Assembly (NCBI RefSeq): GCF_002157625.1
Contig: NZ_BDMM01000007.1
Location: 62,001 to 126,000, forward strand
Source: Brevundimonas sp. SH203
Lineage (GTDB): Bacteria; Pseudomonadota; Alphaproteobacteria; Caulobacterales; Caulobacteraceae
Reading direction: 5' to 3'
DNA: 64,000 nucleotides
Position numbers and translations under genes: made by a program. Each line of letters starts with the position of its first letter. The stretch's first letter is position 1. This document shows positions 54,699 through 62,598 of this stretch, piece after piece. Under the pieces are notes generated by a model. The model did no database searches. It was not told the origin of the DNA and worked only from the letters and a program-made list of their open reading frames with translations.

Positions 54699-56768
54699 CT
54701 ACCAGGATGCCGGAACCGCCATCCAGGCCCCATAAGACGACGCCGGGTTCTGGGATGGTGTCAGGTTGTTTCTGAAGTCACCACCCCAAACGAACACCTT
54801 CGCCGCCACAGTCGGGGACTCCGTCGAAATCCCGTATTCCTGGGTGGTGTAGCCCTCACGACGGCTGACGATATTGGAAATATAGATGTTGGTCGTGGTC
54901 GAGGCGCTGGCAAAGCCGGCCTTGCGGTAGGCGACACCTGCCTGACCGTTGTCCTTCAGGTTTGCACCCATAACCTGAAGAACCCTAAGGGTGGCGGTCG
55001 GGGCGACAAACACCCCGTCGAGTGCGCTATTCTGGATGATCAAGCCCGACATCAACAGGTTGCTGCCGGCTGGAGACGTACCCTGAATGATGACGCCACA
55101 GGCATTTTGGGTCGCCGGGATATTATCGAAGTTACGACCGCCCGGCACCATGCCGTTCCACTCGCAGAACGTGTCGAACATCTGGTTGTTTGCGCCGCAG
55201 TTCGCCCAGTCGAACCCATGCCCGTTATCGAACGACGAATAGCAGTGATACATATTGATGTCGTTCCAGGCCGTCCCGGCTTCGCCAGCCAACCGCCACC
55301 CGCCCAGACCGTTTCTGAACGCGCCGCAGTTGATGGCGACAGGTCCGGTCTGAAGGTTGGTCGAACCGAACGCATAGAGTTGATAGCCATAGCCGTTGTT
55401 CATTTGGCTGATGACGTTGGTCATCTTCCACTGAAGCGCAGGCTCGGCCCCAGTCGATGTGACTTCGCCCCGGATCCCGTGACGATAGTTGAACTGGGAT
55501 ATGACATTCGAAAGCTCAGAGTTGGCCGTCGAGAGGAGAAGGATGCCGTCATAGTGATTTTGAGTGATCACATCCTTGATGACCCCGAAACCCCCGTTCA
55601 GCGTCTGGATGCCAACGCCCCCATCCGCAGGAACGGCAGACCTATCGACTGTGAAGTTGCTCAGTTCGACAGGCGCCACAGTGATCAGTACGGTTGCGGA
55701 GTTCGTTGTCGAGCCGACAAGCCTCGACCCCCACTTACTGATCCCTCGGACTACAATCGTTCGACTGATGTTTACTGTTGCAACCTTGTAATCCTTATCC
55801 TGAAGAACGACCTTGCGAACACGAGGGTGCGCAATCGCCGCATTGATTGCAGCGGTGTCGTCCGTCACGCCGTCGCCCTTTGCACCGAACATTTCGGGCG
55901 TGACGGCCGCTTCGGCGATCTCCCACCATTGCCCATCCGCCGTCTGAAGCTGCCCCGAGGCGGCGCGCGTATAGAGCGCGCCGCCCCGATCTCCGGCGGT
56001 CGAAAAGCCCGCCGTGCGCAAATAGGTTTGGGGGGCCGGGACGCGGCCGGCTTGCGCCGCCGTGCGGGTTTGAAAATCCGCAATCTGAAGGTTCTCTCGC
56101 GCCTTCAGCACATCCGCCAGATCGGCCAGGTTGTGGCTCTTGTCCAGCTTGTTCAGAATGCTGGGCGCCGTGGGAGACGCGCTCGCCAGGTCGAGGATCT
56201 GCGTCAAGGCTGACTGAACAGCGACATGAACCATCTCGGCGAGGCTCGCCGCCGCTGCGGCCCCGGCGATGTCGGCGTCGAAGCTTTCCAGGCTGCGGGA
56301 AAGATCTGGATGGCCGGCCGCGTCGAAGGCCAGCACGCTTCCGGCGCGGCGCTGGACGCGCGGCAACTCGAACCCGGCCTCGCCCACCGGCGCGGCGACT
56401 GATCGATCCAGATCGCGCCGGATCTCCTGCAACTGCCCCTGAAACTCTTCGGCGTCGCCTTCCAGCGTCGGGGTCCGGACAGCCCCATTCGGGGTGTGCG
56501 CCCGCAGACGCGACGCTGGCAGGCGAGAATAGACCCAGACGCGATCACCGGCTTGAGCGGCCGCCGTCAGACGCGCCGTGAAGGCTTCCCCGTTGACATC
56601 GACGGGCGCAACATCGGGCGCCGAAAGGATCGTTGACGCCTCGCCGCGCTCGCACCGGATACGCAGTCCGGCTGCATCGATCAGAGGAAAGTCCGCCGGG
56701 AAGTCGGTCTGACCGGCGGCGGCGATGAAGGGACCGGCGATCCGGTCGTTTTCGGGCAATGCGGCCAT
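54699..56768 (-). CDS. Phage tailspike with pectate-lyase-like beta-helix
   Basis: This is a 689-residue tailspike. The N-terminus MAALPENDRIAGPFIAAAGQ is a virion-attachment region like those of podoviral tail fibres, followed by a helical stretch (about 110-220). From about residue 270 a pectate-lyase/beta-helix domain begins with the signature MFGAKGDGVTDDTAAINAAI and runs through many parallel-strand repeats such as SELSNVISQFNYRHGIRGEV. It should bind and perhaps cleave a host surface polysaccharide. The ATG at 56768 fits the conserved start better than an upstream TTG. The 3' half is visibly richer in A/T than neighbouring genes. Confidence 0.88.
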   Translation of the reverse strand: MAALPENDRIAGPFIAAAGQTDFPADFPLIDAAGLRIRCERGEASTILSAPDVAPVDVNGEAFTARLTAAAQAGDRVWVYSRLPASRLRAHTPNGAVRTPTLEGDAEEFQGQLQEIRRDLDRSVAAPVGEAGFELPRVQRRAGSVLAFDAAGHPDLSRSLESFDADIAGAAAAASLAEMVHVAVQSALTQILDLASASPTAPSILNKLDKSHNLADLADVLKARENLQIADFQTRTAAQAGRVPAPQTYLRTAGFSTAGDRGGALYTRAASGQLQTADGQWWEIAEAAVTPEMFGAKGDGVTDDTAAINAAIAHPRVRKVVLQDKDYKVATVNISRTIVVRGISKWGSRLVGSTTNSATVLITVAPVELSNFTVDRSAVPADGGVGIQTLNGGFGVIKDVITQNHYDGILLLSTANSELSNVISQFNYRHGIRGEVTSTGAEPALQWKMTNVISQMNNGYGYQLYAFGSTNLQTGPVAINCGAFRNGLGGWRLAGEAGTAWNDINMYHCYSSFDNGHGFDWANCGANNQMFDTFCEWNGMVPGGRNFDNIPATQNACGVIIQGTSPAGSNLLMSGLIIQNSALDGVFVAPTATLRVLQVMGANLKDNGQAGVAYRKAGFASASTTTNIYISNIVSRREGYTTQEYGISTESPTVAAKVFVWGGDFRNNLTPSQNPASSYGAWMAVPASW

Positions 56769-56813
56769 GATCCGACTGTGCGGCGGCGCCGAGACCTGCA
56801 ACGCGGTTCGGCG

Positions 56814-59498
56814 CTACTCCGGGCGCCCGCCCATGTTCGCCAGATCCGGCGCGCGTTCGGGGAAGTTCGATCCCTGCGGCCAGAATTGGCCCTGGCCGGT
56901 TTCCTTCTCCATCCGCCGCGCCCGGCGACGAAAGGCGTCCTCGGCTTCGGGGTCCACGGCGCGCTGCAGATTGTCGGCGACCAGACGGCTGAAGGCGGCG
57001 CGGCTCCACCACAGGCTGGACAGGGGATTGTAGTTCGAGACGAACCGCGCGCCCTCGCGGCCGATGTGCGCATCCGCCACGGCCTCGTCCAGCGGCTTGC
57101 CCGGCTCGCCGGGCTTGCCCGTCATCGCCCCCGCGATCTCCAGCGCATTGCCGCCGGTCAGGCCCCAGGCGTCGCTGGCCAGCTGACCGACCGGGCCGAA
57201 CGCGGCCACCGGCGCCGTCTTTCCGTTTCGCGCTTGGGCGGCATAGAAGAAGTCGCCCGCCATCCCCAGGCCGCCGCCCTGCGCCAGGGCCGCGCCCCAG
57301 AATTTGGGATCGTCCATCGGCCGGGGGTCGTTCCCCTTGGCCATCTCACGCAGCTGGATGTTGATCGCCCCGCCCACGGTCATGAAGGCCACGGCCCCGG
57401 CCGCCATGCCCGCCAGGTTCATGAAGGCGTTGCCCCCCTGCGCCCGCGCCTGGAGCGCCATCTCCTGGGCGTACAGGCTGGTCAGTGTGGCGGTGAACCC
57501 CTTGAACATCGACGTGGACCGCTGCAACTCGCCCCAGAAACTGCCCGGTCGCGCGGTGATCCACATGGCCCGCGTCTCCAGCGTCGTCTCTGGCGACACC
57601 AGGCGGGTTTCCATGTCAATCGCCTCTGACAGCCGCAGCGCCAACTCGGGGTGGGCGATGTCGTCGGGCTTCAGGAAGGTCGCGCCCGTGCGCGGCTCGA
57701 ACACCGGCGCCGCGCGCATGATGGTCCAGTCCGCCTCGGTGAAGCCCTGCGCGTCCATCCAGCGCGCTAGCGCCTGTTCCTTCACGTCGCCGCGCGCCAG
57801 ATCCGCCAAGCTCTTGACCTTGGCGTCGTGCAGCGCGCCCATCAGCTCGAACCGGAACGACCGTTTGCGCGCCGCCACCAGGCCGGTCAGCCCCTGCAGG
57901 CGGATCACCGCCGCAGGCAACCTTCGCGAGAAGGCGTTCAGCTTGCCTTCCGCCTTGGCCCCCACGGTCATCAGACGCAGATTGTCGTGGCTCCCCCGCA
58001 CGAAACCGTCCGTGGCCTGTTCGATGATGAAGCCGGTCCGCCGCGCGATGGCCCGCTCGGCCGGGTCCGCCAGCAGACGCATCAGCTCGCCCATGTCGCC
58101 GTTGCGCGAGAGGCCGGTGAACCTGCGCGCCATCCGGCCGAAAGTAACGCCCGAGCTGATCTCGCCCAAAACCGCGCTTCCCAACATGGACGCGGTCAAC
58201 ACGGCGCGCACGCCGCCCCCCACGTTCGACAGGGTGGTGTTAACCGGCATGCTCAGATCGCCGTTGAAATGAGCCATCATCCGCTCGGCCTCCAGGACCA
58301 TGCCCTCGGCGCGGTCGCGGGCGCCCACGACGCCGTTCATCTCTTCCAGGGCGCCCTCGCGCCGCGCGAAGGCCGCCAGCCATTCGAACTGGTGACGCGG
58401 GTTCGGCCCCAAGATCTGCATCTGGGCCACGTCGCGCGCCATATCGTCCAGGTGGCCCATCATCGCCTGGAACGGATCGCCCTCGCCGAACTGGCGCTGA
58501 TAGGTCATCCAGTCGTCGGCCGACCGAAAGGCCAGGAACCGCTGCTCGGCGCGCTGCGTCGCCAACGCCCCTTTGCCGATCCGCTCGCCGGGGCCGCCCT
58601 TGTTGGCCCCGCCGCTGGCGATGGTCTCCCACACCTCGCCGAGAACCGCCGCCAACCGCTTGTCGGTGAACGGTTGTTTGGTCACGCTGTCGATCATCTT
58701 GGCCCGGTCCAGCAGGGGCGTGATCGCCGCGACCCACTGATCCCTGCCCACCCGCCGCACCGCGACCGGATCGTGCATCTGCGGCAGGCCCCAGCCGTCC
58801 AGCTTGCCGATGGCCCCGCCGGCGGCGTTGAACATATGCCGCGCCGTCTCGGCCGTGCCGTCCCACGCTTGGGCCAGGGCCTTGGCCGCCTTGTCGCCGG
58901 TGTCCTCGCCGAACGCCTCGCGCACCACATTGTCCATGTGGGCGCGGCCGGGCGCATCGAAGCCCGTTTTGGTTTCGAACTTCTCGATCAGGTCCGCCAT
59001 CATCGCGTCGAACTTGCCACGCACCGCCCGGTATCGTCCCTCGACGCTGGCGCCCGGCGCGCCCGACAGGCCCGGCCGGTTCTCCACCAGCCGCTTCAGC
59101 GCCATGGCCGCGACCGCCCCCTTGGAATAGGGCTTGCCCTTCTCCGGCGGCGTCCCGCCCTGGACCCAGCCGCCCTTCGGCGGCTTGCCCGATCCGTCGC
59201 CGCCGCCCAGGACGACGACGCCGCTATAGCCGCGCCGCTCCTTCAGCCCCGCAATCGTCTCCAGCGCCGCGCGCCGCGTCCGCACCGACAACTGGCGACG
59301 ACGCCGCGCCTCGATGGCCTCGGCCTCCAGCTTGCGCATGGCGGCCTCGCCCGCCGCCCGGTCGGCGTCCACCGGCCCCAGCGTCTCCGACGCGACCGAA
59401 TAGGCGTCCTCATAGGCCGCGCTGGCCAGGTCCGCCGTCTCCTTGTCGATCTCGCCCTTGGCCAGAGCCTCGACGATACAGCCCCGAAACTCGGCCAT
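56814..59498 (-). CDS. Large virion-associated (ejection-type) protein, function unknown
   Basis: This is an 894-residue protein that I could not place in a named family. It begins with a helical head (MAEFRGCIVEALAKGEIDKE), has an extended alternating region in the first third, several long helices in the middle and a hydrophobic segment near residue 690-720 (MNLAGMAAGAVAFMTVGGAI). The C-terminus ends in ERAPDLANMGGRPE. Its location after the tailspike in the opposite order of transcription and its size match internal/ejection proteins of podoviruses. The call is by context. Confidence 0.6.
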   Translation of the reverse strand: MAEFRGCIVEALAKGEIDKETADLASAAYEDAYSVASETLGPVDADRAAGEAAMRKLEAEAIEARRRRQLSVRTRRAALETIAGLKERRGYSGVVVLGGGDGSGKPPKGGWVQGGTPPEKGKPYSKGAVAAMALKRLVENRPGLSGAPGASVEGRYRAVRGKFDAMMADLIEKFETKTGFDAPGRAHMDNVVREAFGEDTGDKAAKALAQAWDGTAETARHMFNAAGGAIGKLDGWGLPQMHDPVAVRRVGRDQWVAAITPLLDRAKMIDSVTKQPFTDKRLAAVLGEVWETIASGGANKGGPGERIGKGALATQRAEQRFLAFRSADDWMTYQRQFGEGDPFQAMMGHLDDMARDVAQMQILGPNPRHQFEWLAAFARREGALEEMNGVVGARDRAEGMVLEAERMMAHFNGDLSMPVNTTLSNVGGGVRAVLTASMLGSAVLGEISSGVTFGRMARRFTGLSRNGDMGELMRLLADPAERAIARRTGFIIEQATDGFVRGSHDNLRLMTVGAKAEGKLNAFSRRLPAAVIRLQGLTGLVAARKRSFRFELMGALHDAKVKSLADLARGDVKEQALARWMDAQGFTEADWTIMRAAPVFEPRTGATFLKPDDIAHPELALRLSEAIDMETRLVSPETTLETRAMWITARPGSFWGELQRSTSMFKGFTATLTSLYAQEMALQARAQGGNAFMNLAGMAAGAVAFMTVGGAINIQLREMAKGNDPRPMDDPKFWGAALAQGGGLGMAGDFFYAAQARNGKTAPVAAFGPVGQLASDAWGLTGGNALEIAGAMTGKPGEPGKPLDEAVADAHIGREGARFVSNYNPLSSLWWSRAAFSRLVADNLQRAVDPEAEDAFRRRARRMEKETGQGQFWPQGSNFPERAPDLANMGGRPE

Positions 59499-59758
59499 CA
59501 GTCAGGCTCCGACTTCAGCCAATCGATTTTCGCCCGCAGCGCGCGGGCCGTCGCCCTGTATCGAGCCGCCGATGCCCGCAGCGCGCGGGCCTTCGCCCCG
59601 TATCGAGCCGCCAGCGCTCGGGAGAAAATCTCTGCTGCGTAGTGGGGCAGAACGCAGGCCCACGCCCACGCGAACGAAACCGCGATGAAAGCCGCGCTCG
59701 ACCAAACGATCACACGCCCTACGGCGCTAACGTATTCAAACATATCCATCGTCATCAT
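59498..59758 (-). CDS. Small phage membrane protein with 14-residue repeat
   Basis: This is an 86-residue protein with one transmembrane helix (about residues 11-38, VGRVIVWSSAAFIAVSFAWA) and a basic helical tail in which AARYGAKARALRAS and AARYRATARALRAK form a 14-residue repeat. ATG 59758 overlaps the upstream gene stop (ATGA) and its stop overlaps the next start by one base (TGATG). It could be a secondary holin or an inner-membrane partner of the ejection proteins. Confidence 0.65.
   Translation of the reverse strand: MMTMDMFEYVSAVGRVIVWSSAAFIAVSFAWAWACVLPHYAAEIFSRALAARYGAKARALRASAARYRATARALRAKIDWLKSEPD
59533..59616. repeat. 42-bp tandem repeat, two copies
   Basis: Two 42-bp units (59533-59574, 59575-59616) differ at only a few bases and encode the two 14-residue repeats of the small membrane protein. 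Each begins CCCGCAGCGCGCGGGCC. Confidence 0.85.
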
Positions 59759-62598
59759 CCTTGACCAGGCGCACAGCGCCGCAACACATCGGCCGCCTGC
59801 TGGGCGCGCGGCGGTTCATCCAGATCGTCGAACAGGCCGGGCGGCGGCTTATCTTCGAATGCTGGGTGGATCGCAGTTTTCGGCGGGTCGGCGCCAAGCT
59901 GCACGTCATCGGCTGACCGGAACGAGATATTGAGATAGTCCGCGTCCGGCCGTCCTGGCTGTTCTCTGACAAAGGAGCCGCGCCAACCTTGCTCGTCCCA
60001 AAGCTTCGGGTTTTCCCAAAGCCTCCACGCGCCGTGTCGGACGGCCTCTAGGTCCATATCGCTCAGCGCGCCTTCGGTTCGCTCATAGAACGCGATCACC
60101 TGATTGATGTGGTCCTCGTTGCGGAAGTCCCCGAGACCGACAGTCGAGACCCGCCCCTCGTAAACCTCGCCATCAACAGTTGCGTATTGCTCCGCCAGTT
60201 TGCGGTCGGTTGTCACGGAAACGACGGGGTCGTAATCGAACCCCGGTTGGGCGCTGGGCTCCAAGCGAGTGAGCCCCCTCGTCGGCGAGCCATGATAGAC
60301 AACCAATTCCTGGGCGGTTGGAGAGCCTGCCATTTCCAAAGCGGCGTCTTCCGGCTTCGGCGCGATCTGGGATTTCTGCCCGACGCCCGCCGGTTCATCG
60401 AACAATCCGGCCGCCTCCAGCGCCTGGGCCGACGGCGGCGCGGGGTCGATCATCTCGGCCCGCACCGCGTCCAGGGCCTCGCCCGCCGCCACGGCCGCGC
60501 GGATGCGCGCCGTCAGCCCCTTTGCCGCATCTGCCGGCGTCGTCTCGCCCTTGGTCACGGCGGCGGCCGCCTCGGCGAAGGCTTCGCCCATCTCGCCGGA
60601 GCGTAGCGCCAGCCGCGACACCAGCTCGGACGCCGCCCGGTCCACCGCCAGCCGCCGCTCGTTGTCCGACCGCGCCAGGATGTTGCCGCCGGCCTCGATG
60701 GCCTCCGCATTGCGCACCAGCGCGGCGTTCAGCTTCTCGTCCCGACGCAGCGCGCCCATGACCGCCTCGCGGATGCGGCCGCGCGCGATCACCGTGCTTT
60801 CGCGCGGCAGGCCGCCGAACAGATCCATCTGCCGCCCCTCGGACTTGATGAAGTCGTCCAGCAGCCCTTCCTGCACCAGCGCCCGCGCGCCCTCGGCCGA
60901 CCTCGGCTCGCCGCGCCGGATCAGCTCGACCAGATCGCCGTGCAGTTCGGGCCGGTCCGCCGCCTGTTCGCCGATCACGGCGGCGTAGCGTTCGGGGATC
61001 ACCTTGTTGACGACGGCGCGAAACCCCTCGTCGGACAGGCTGGCCAGCTGGCGCGCCTGGTGGATGAACTCGCCGGTGATCGGCAGGCTGCGATCCCGCA
61101 TCGCGCCGGGCGCCTCGCGGAACAGCTTGGCCGCGTCCATGATCGCGCCGGACCCTTCGCGGATGTTCTTCAGCGCCGCGACCACGCGCACCTCGCGGTC
61201 GGTCCAGCCGTCGCGCGCCCGGAACAGATAGCCGTCCAGCTGGGCGTCTTCCCACCCCTGTTCCGCCAGCCGGCGCGCCAGGCCCCGGCGCTGGTGGCCG
61301 TCCGCGACGATCATCCGCCCGTCCAGATCCTCGAACAGGATCGCCTTGCCCGACGCCGTGGCGTCCCAGCGCTCGACGCCCTTCAGCCGGTTCGTCACCC
61401 CGTCGGCGTCGCCCTCGGCCTTGTATTGGAACCGGGCGGCGTCCGCCTCGACCGTCATCGGATCGAACCGGCCCGCATAGATGGTCCGGCCCCGATAGTC
61501 GGCGGCCTGCAATTCAGGTTGCGATGGCCTGACACCGCCTGACACCCCCGGATCGCCTGATTTGGGTTGCGAATGCCTGACAGGCCCTGACACCCTGTCC
61601 GTTCCGGTCGATCCGAACAGATCGTCCAGCCCTTGCTCCGGCTGGACGCGGGGCAGGGGACCGCCCGTCGCCAGCGCCTCTCGGGCCGCGTCGAAGTCGT
61701 CGGCGGTCCCGATGGCCGCCTCGTCGTCCAGCAGCCGATCCAGCGCCTCGCCCACGCCGCGCGCCTCGGAGTTGCCCGCCCGCACCAGGCGCGCCCGCGC
61801 GGCTCTCAGCGCGGCGCCGCCGCCGGCCGCCAGGGCTTCGAAGCCTGCGCCGCCCGCCGCGCCGAAGCCGATGTCCAGCACGGCCTCGCCGGGCGTATAG
61901 GCGGGGCCGCCATACTGGGCGTCCTCGATCCTCTGCCCTACATCCAGGGCGGCGGCCCCTGCGCCGGCGCCCGCCTGCGCCGCCATCCGGATCAGCAGGG
62001 ACTTGCCGGCGCCCCAGCCGCCGGTCGCGACCGCGACCCCCAGCTGGGCCGGATCGCTCAGCATCGCCCCGGCCGTCTGTCCCACGAAGGACGCCGCCCC
62101 GCCGGTCCAGCCGGTCGAGGCGTCGTCGGCGCGGCGTCGAATGCCGGTCAGCGCCTGGTCCAGCGACTGGCGCACCATCGCCTCGGTCGGCAGGGCGTCC
62201 AGAACGCCGGGGTTCTCGCGCCTCAGCCGGTCGATCTCGGCCTCATAGGCGTCGTCCCGCAAGGAACCGGGCCGCCCCAGGATGCGGGCGTTCCAGTCGT
62301 CGACGGGGATCACCCGGTCCATGAACCGCTTCAGCCCGTCGCGATCCGCCGTCGGTTCGCCGTTCAGCGTGTCCGACAACGGCAGACGCCGCCCCAGCAG
62401 GCGCTCGGCCTCGCGGTGCCGGTCCCACATCAGGGCGTTGTAGCTTTCCTCCCGCGCGCCCGCGCGCCGGGTCTGGCCCGCATCGATCATGTTGCGGTTC
62501 ACCGTGTCCCAGAACGGAACCGGGGCGGCGATGGCCGGGGCGACGTCGTCGGTCTGGCGCGGCTGGTCGCGCCGCACGCTGCGAAAACGAATGCTCAT
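59755..62598 (-). CDS. Phage polyvalent protein with ParB-like and ADP-ribosyltransferase-like parts
   Basis: This is a 947-residue protein. The N-terminal 250 residues are charged and alanine/glycine-rich with helices. A linker with the repeated VSG-VR-SQP pattern follows. At about residues 360-455 there is a ParB/Srx-like nuclease-type domain, with RTIYAGRFDPMTVEADAARF and the key ADGHQRRGLARRL. A helical region with DNA-ejection-type character follows. The C-terminus (about 764-900) has YHGSPTRGLTRLEPSAQPG, VVSVTTDRKLAEQYATV and YLNISFRSADDVQL, the pattern of ADP-ribosyltransferases in polyvalent proteins. Such proteins are thought to enter the host cell with phage DNA. Assignment is by pattern; neither activity is shown. 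Confidence 0.72.
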   Translation of the reverse strand: MSIRFRSVRRDQPRQTDDVAPAIAAPVPFWDTVNRNMIDAGQTRRAGAREESYNALMWDRHREAERLLGRRLPLSDTLNGEPTADRDGLKRFMDRVIPVDDWNARILGRPGSLRDDAYEAEIDRLRRENPGVLDALPTEAMVRQSLDQALTGIRRRADDASTGWTGGAASFVGQTAGAMLSDPAQLGVAVATGGWGAGKSLLIRMAAQAGAGAGAAALDVGQRIEDAQYGGPAYTPGEAVLDIGFGAAGGAGFEALAAGGGAALRAARARLVRAGNSEARGVGEALDRLLDDEAAIGTADDFDAAREALATGGPLPRVQPEQGLDDLFGSTGTDRVSGPVRHSQPKSGDPGVSGGVRPSQPELQAADYRGRTIYAGRFDPMTVEADAARFQYKAEGDADGVTNRLKGVERWDATASGKAILFEDLDGRMIVADGHQRRGLARRLAEQGWEDAQLDGYLFRARDGWTDREVRVVAALKNIREGSGAIMDAAKLFREAPGAMRDRSLPITGEFIHQARQLASLSDEGFRAVVNKVIPERYAAVIGEQAADRPELHGDLVELIRRGEPRSAEGARALVQEGLLDDFIKSEGRQMDLFGGLPRESTVIARGRIREAVMGALRRDEKLNAALVRNAEAIEAGGNILARSDNERRLAVDRAASELVSRLALRSGEMGEAFAEAAAAVTKGETTPADAAKGLTARIRAAVAAGEALDAVRAEMIDPAPPSAQALEAAGLFDEPAGVGQKSQIAPKPEDAALEMAGSPTAQELVVYHGSPTRGLTRLEPSAQPGFDYDPVVSVTTDRKLAEQYATVDGEVYEGRVSTVGLGDFRNEDHINQVIAFYERTEGALSDMDLEAVRHGAWRLWENPKLWDEQGWRGSFVREQPGRPDADYLNISFRSADDVQLGADPPKTAIHPAFEDKPPPGLFDDLDEPPRAQQAADVLRRCAPGQG

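Noticed and set aside
59755..62598. The ParB-like domain as a chromosome partition gene
   Set aside because: It is one part of a 947-residue phage protein among virion genes, with no ParA partner.
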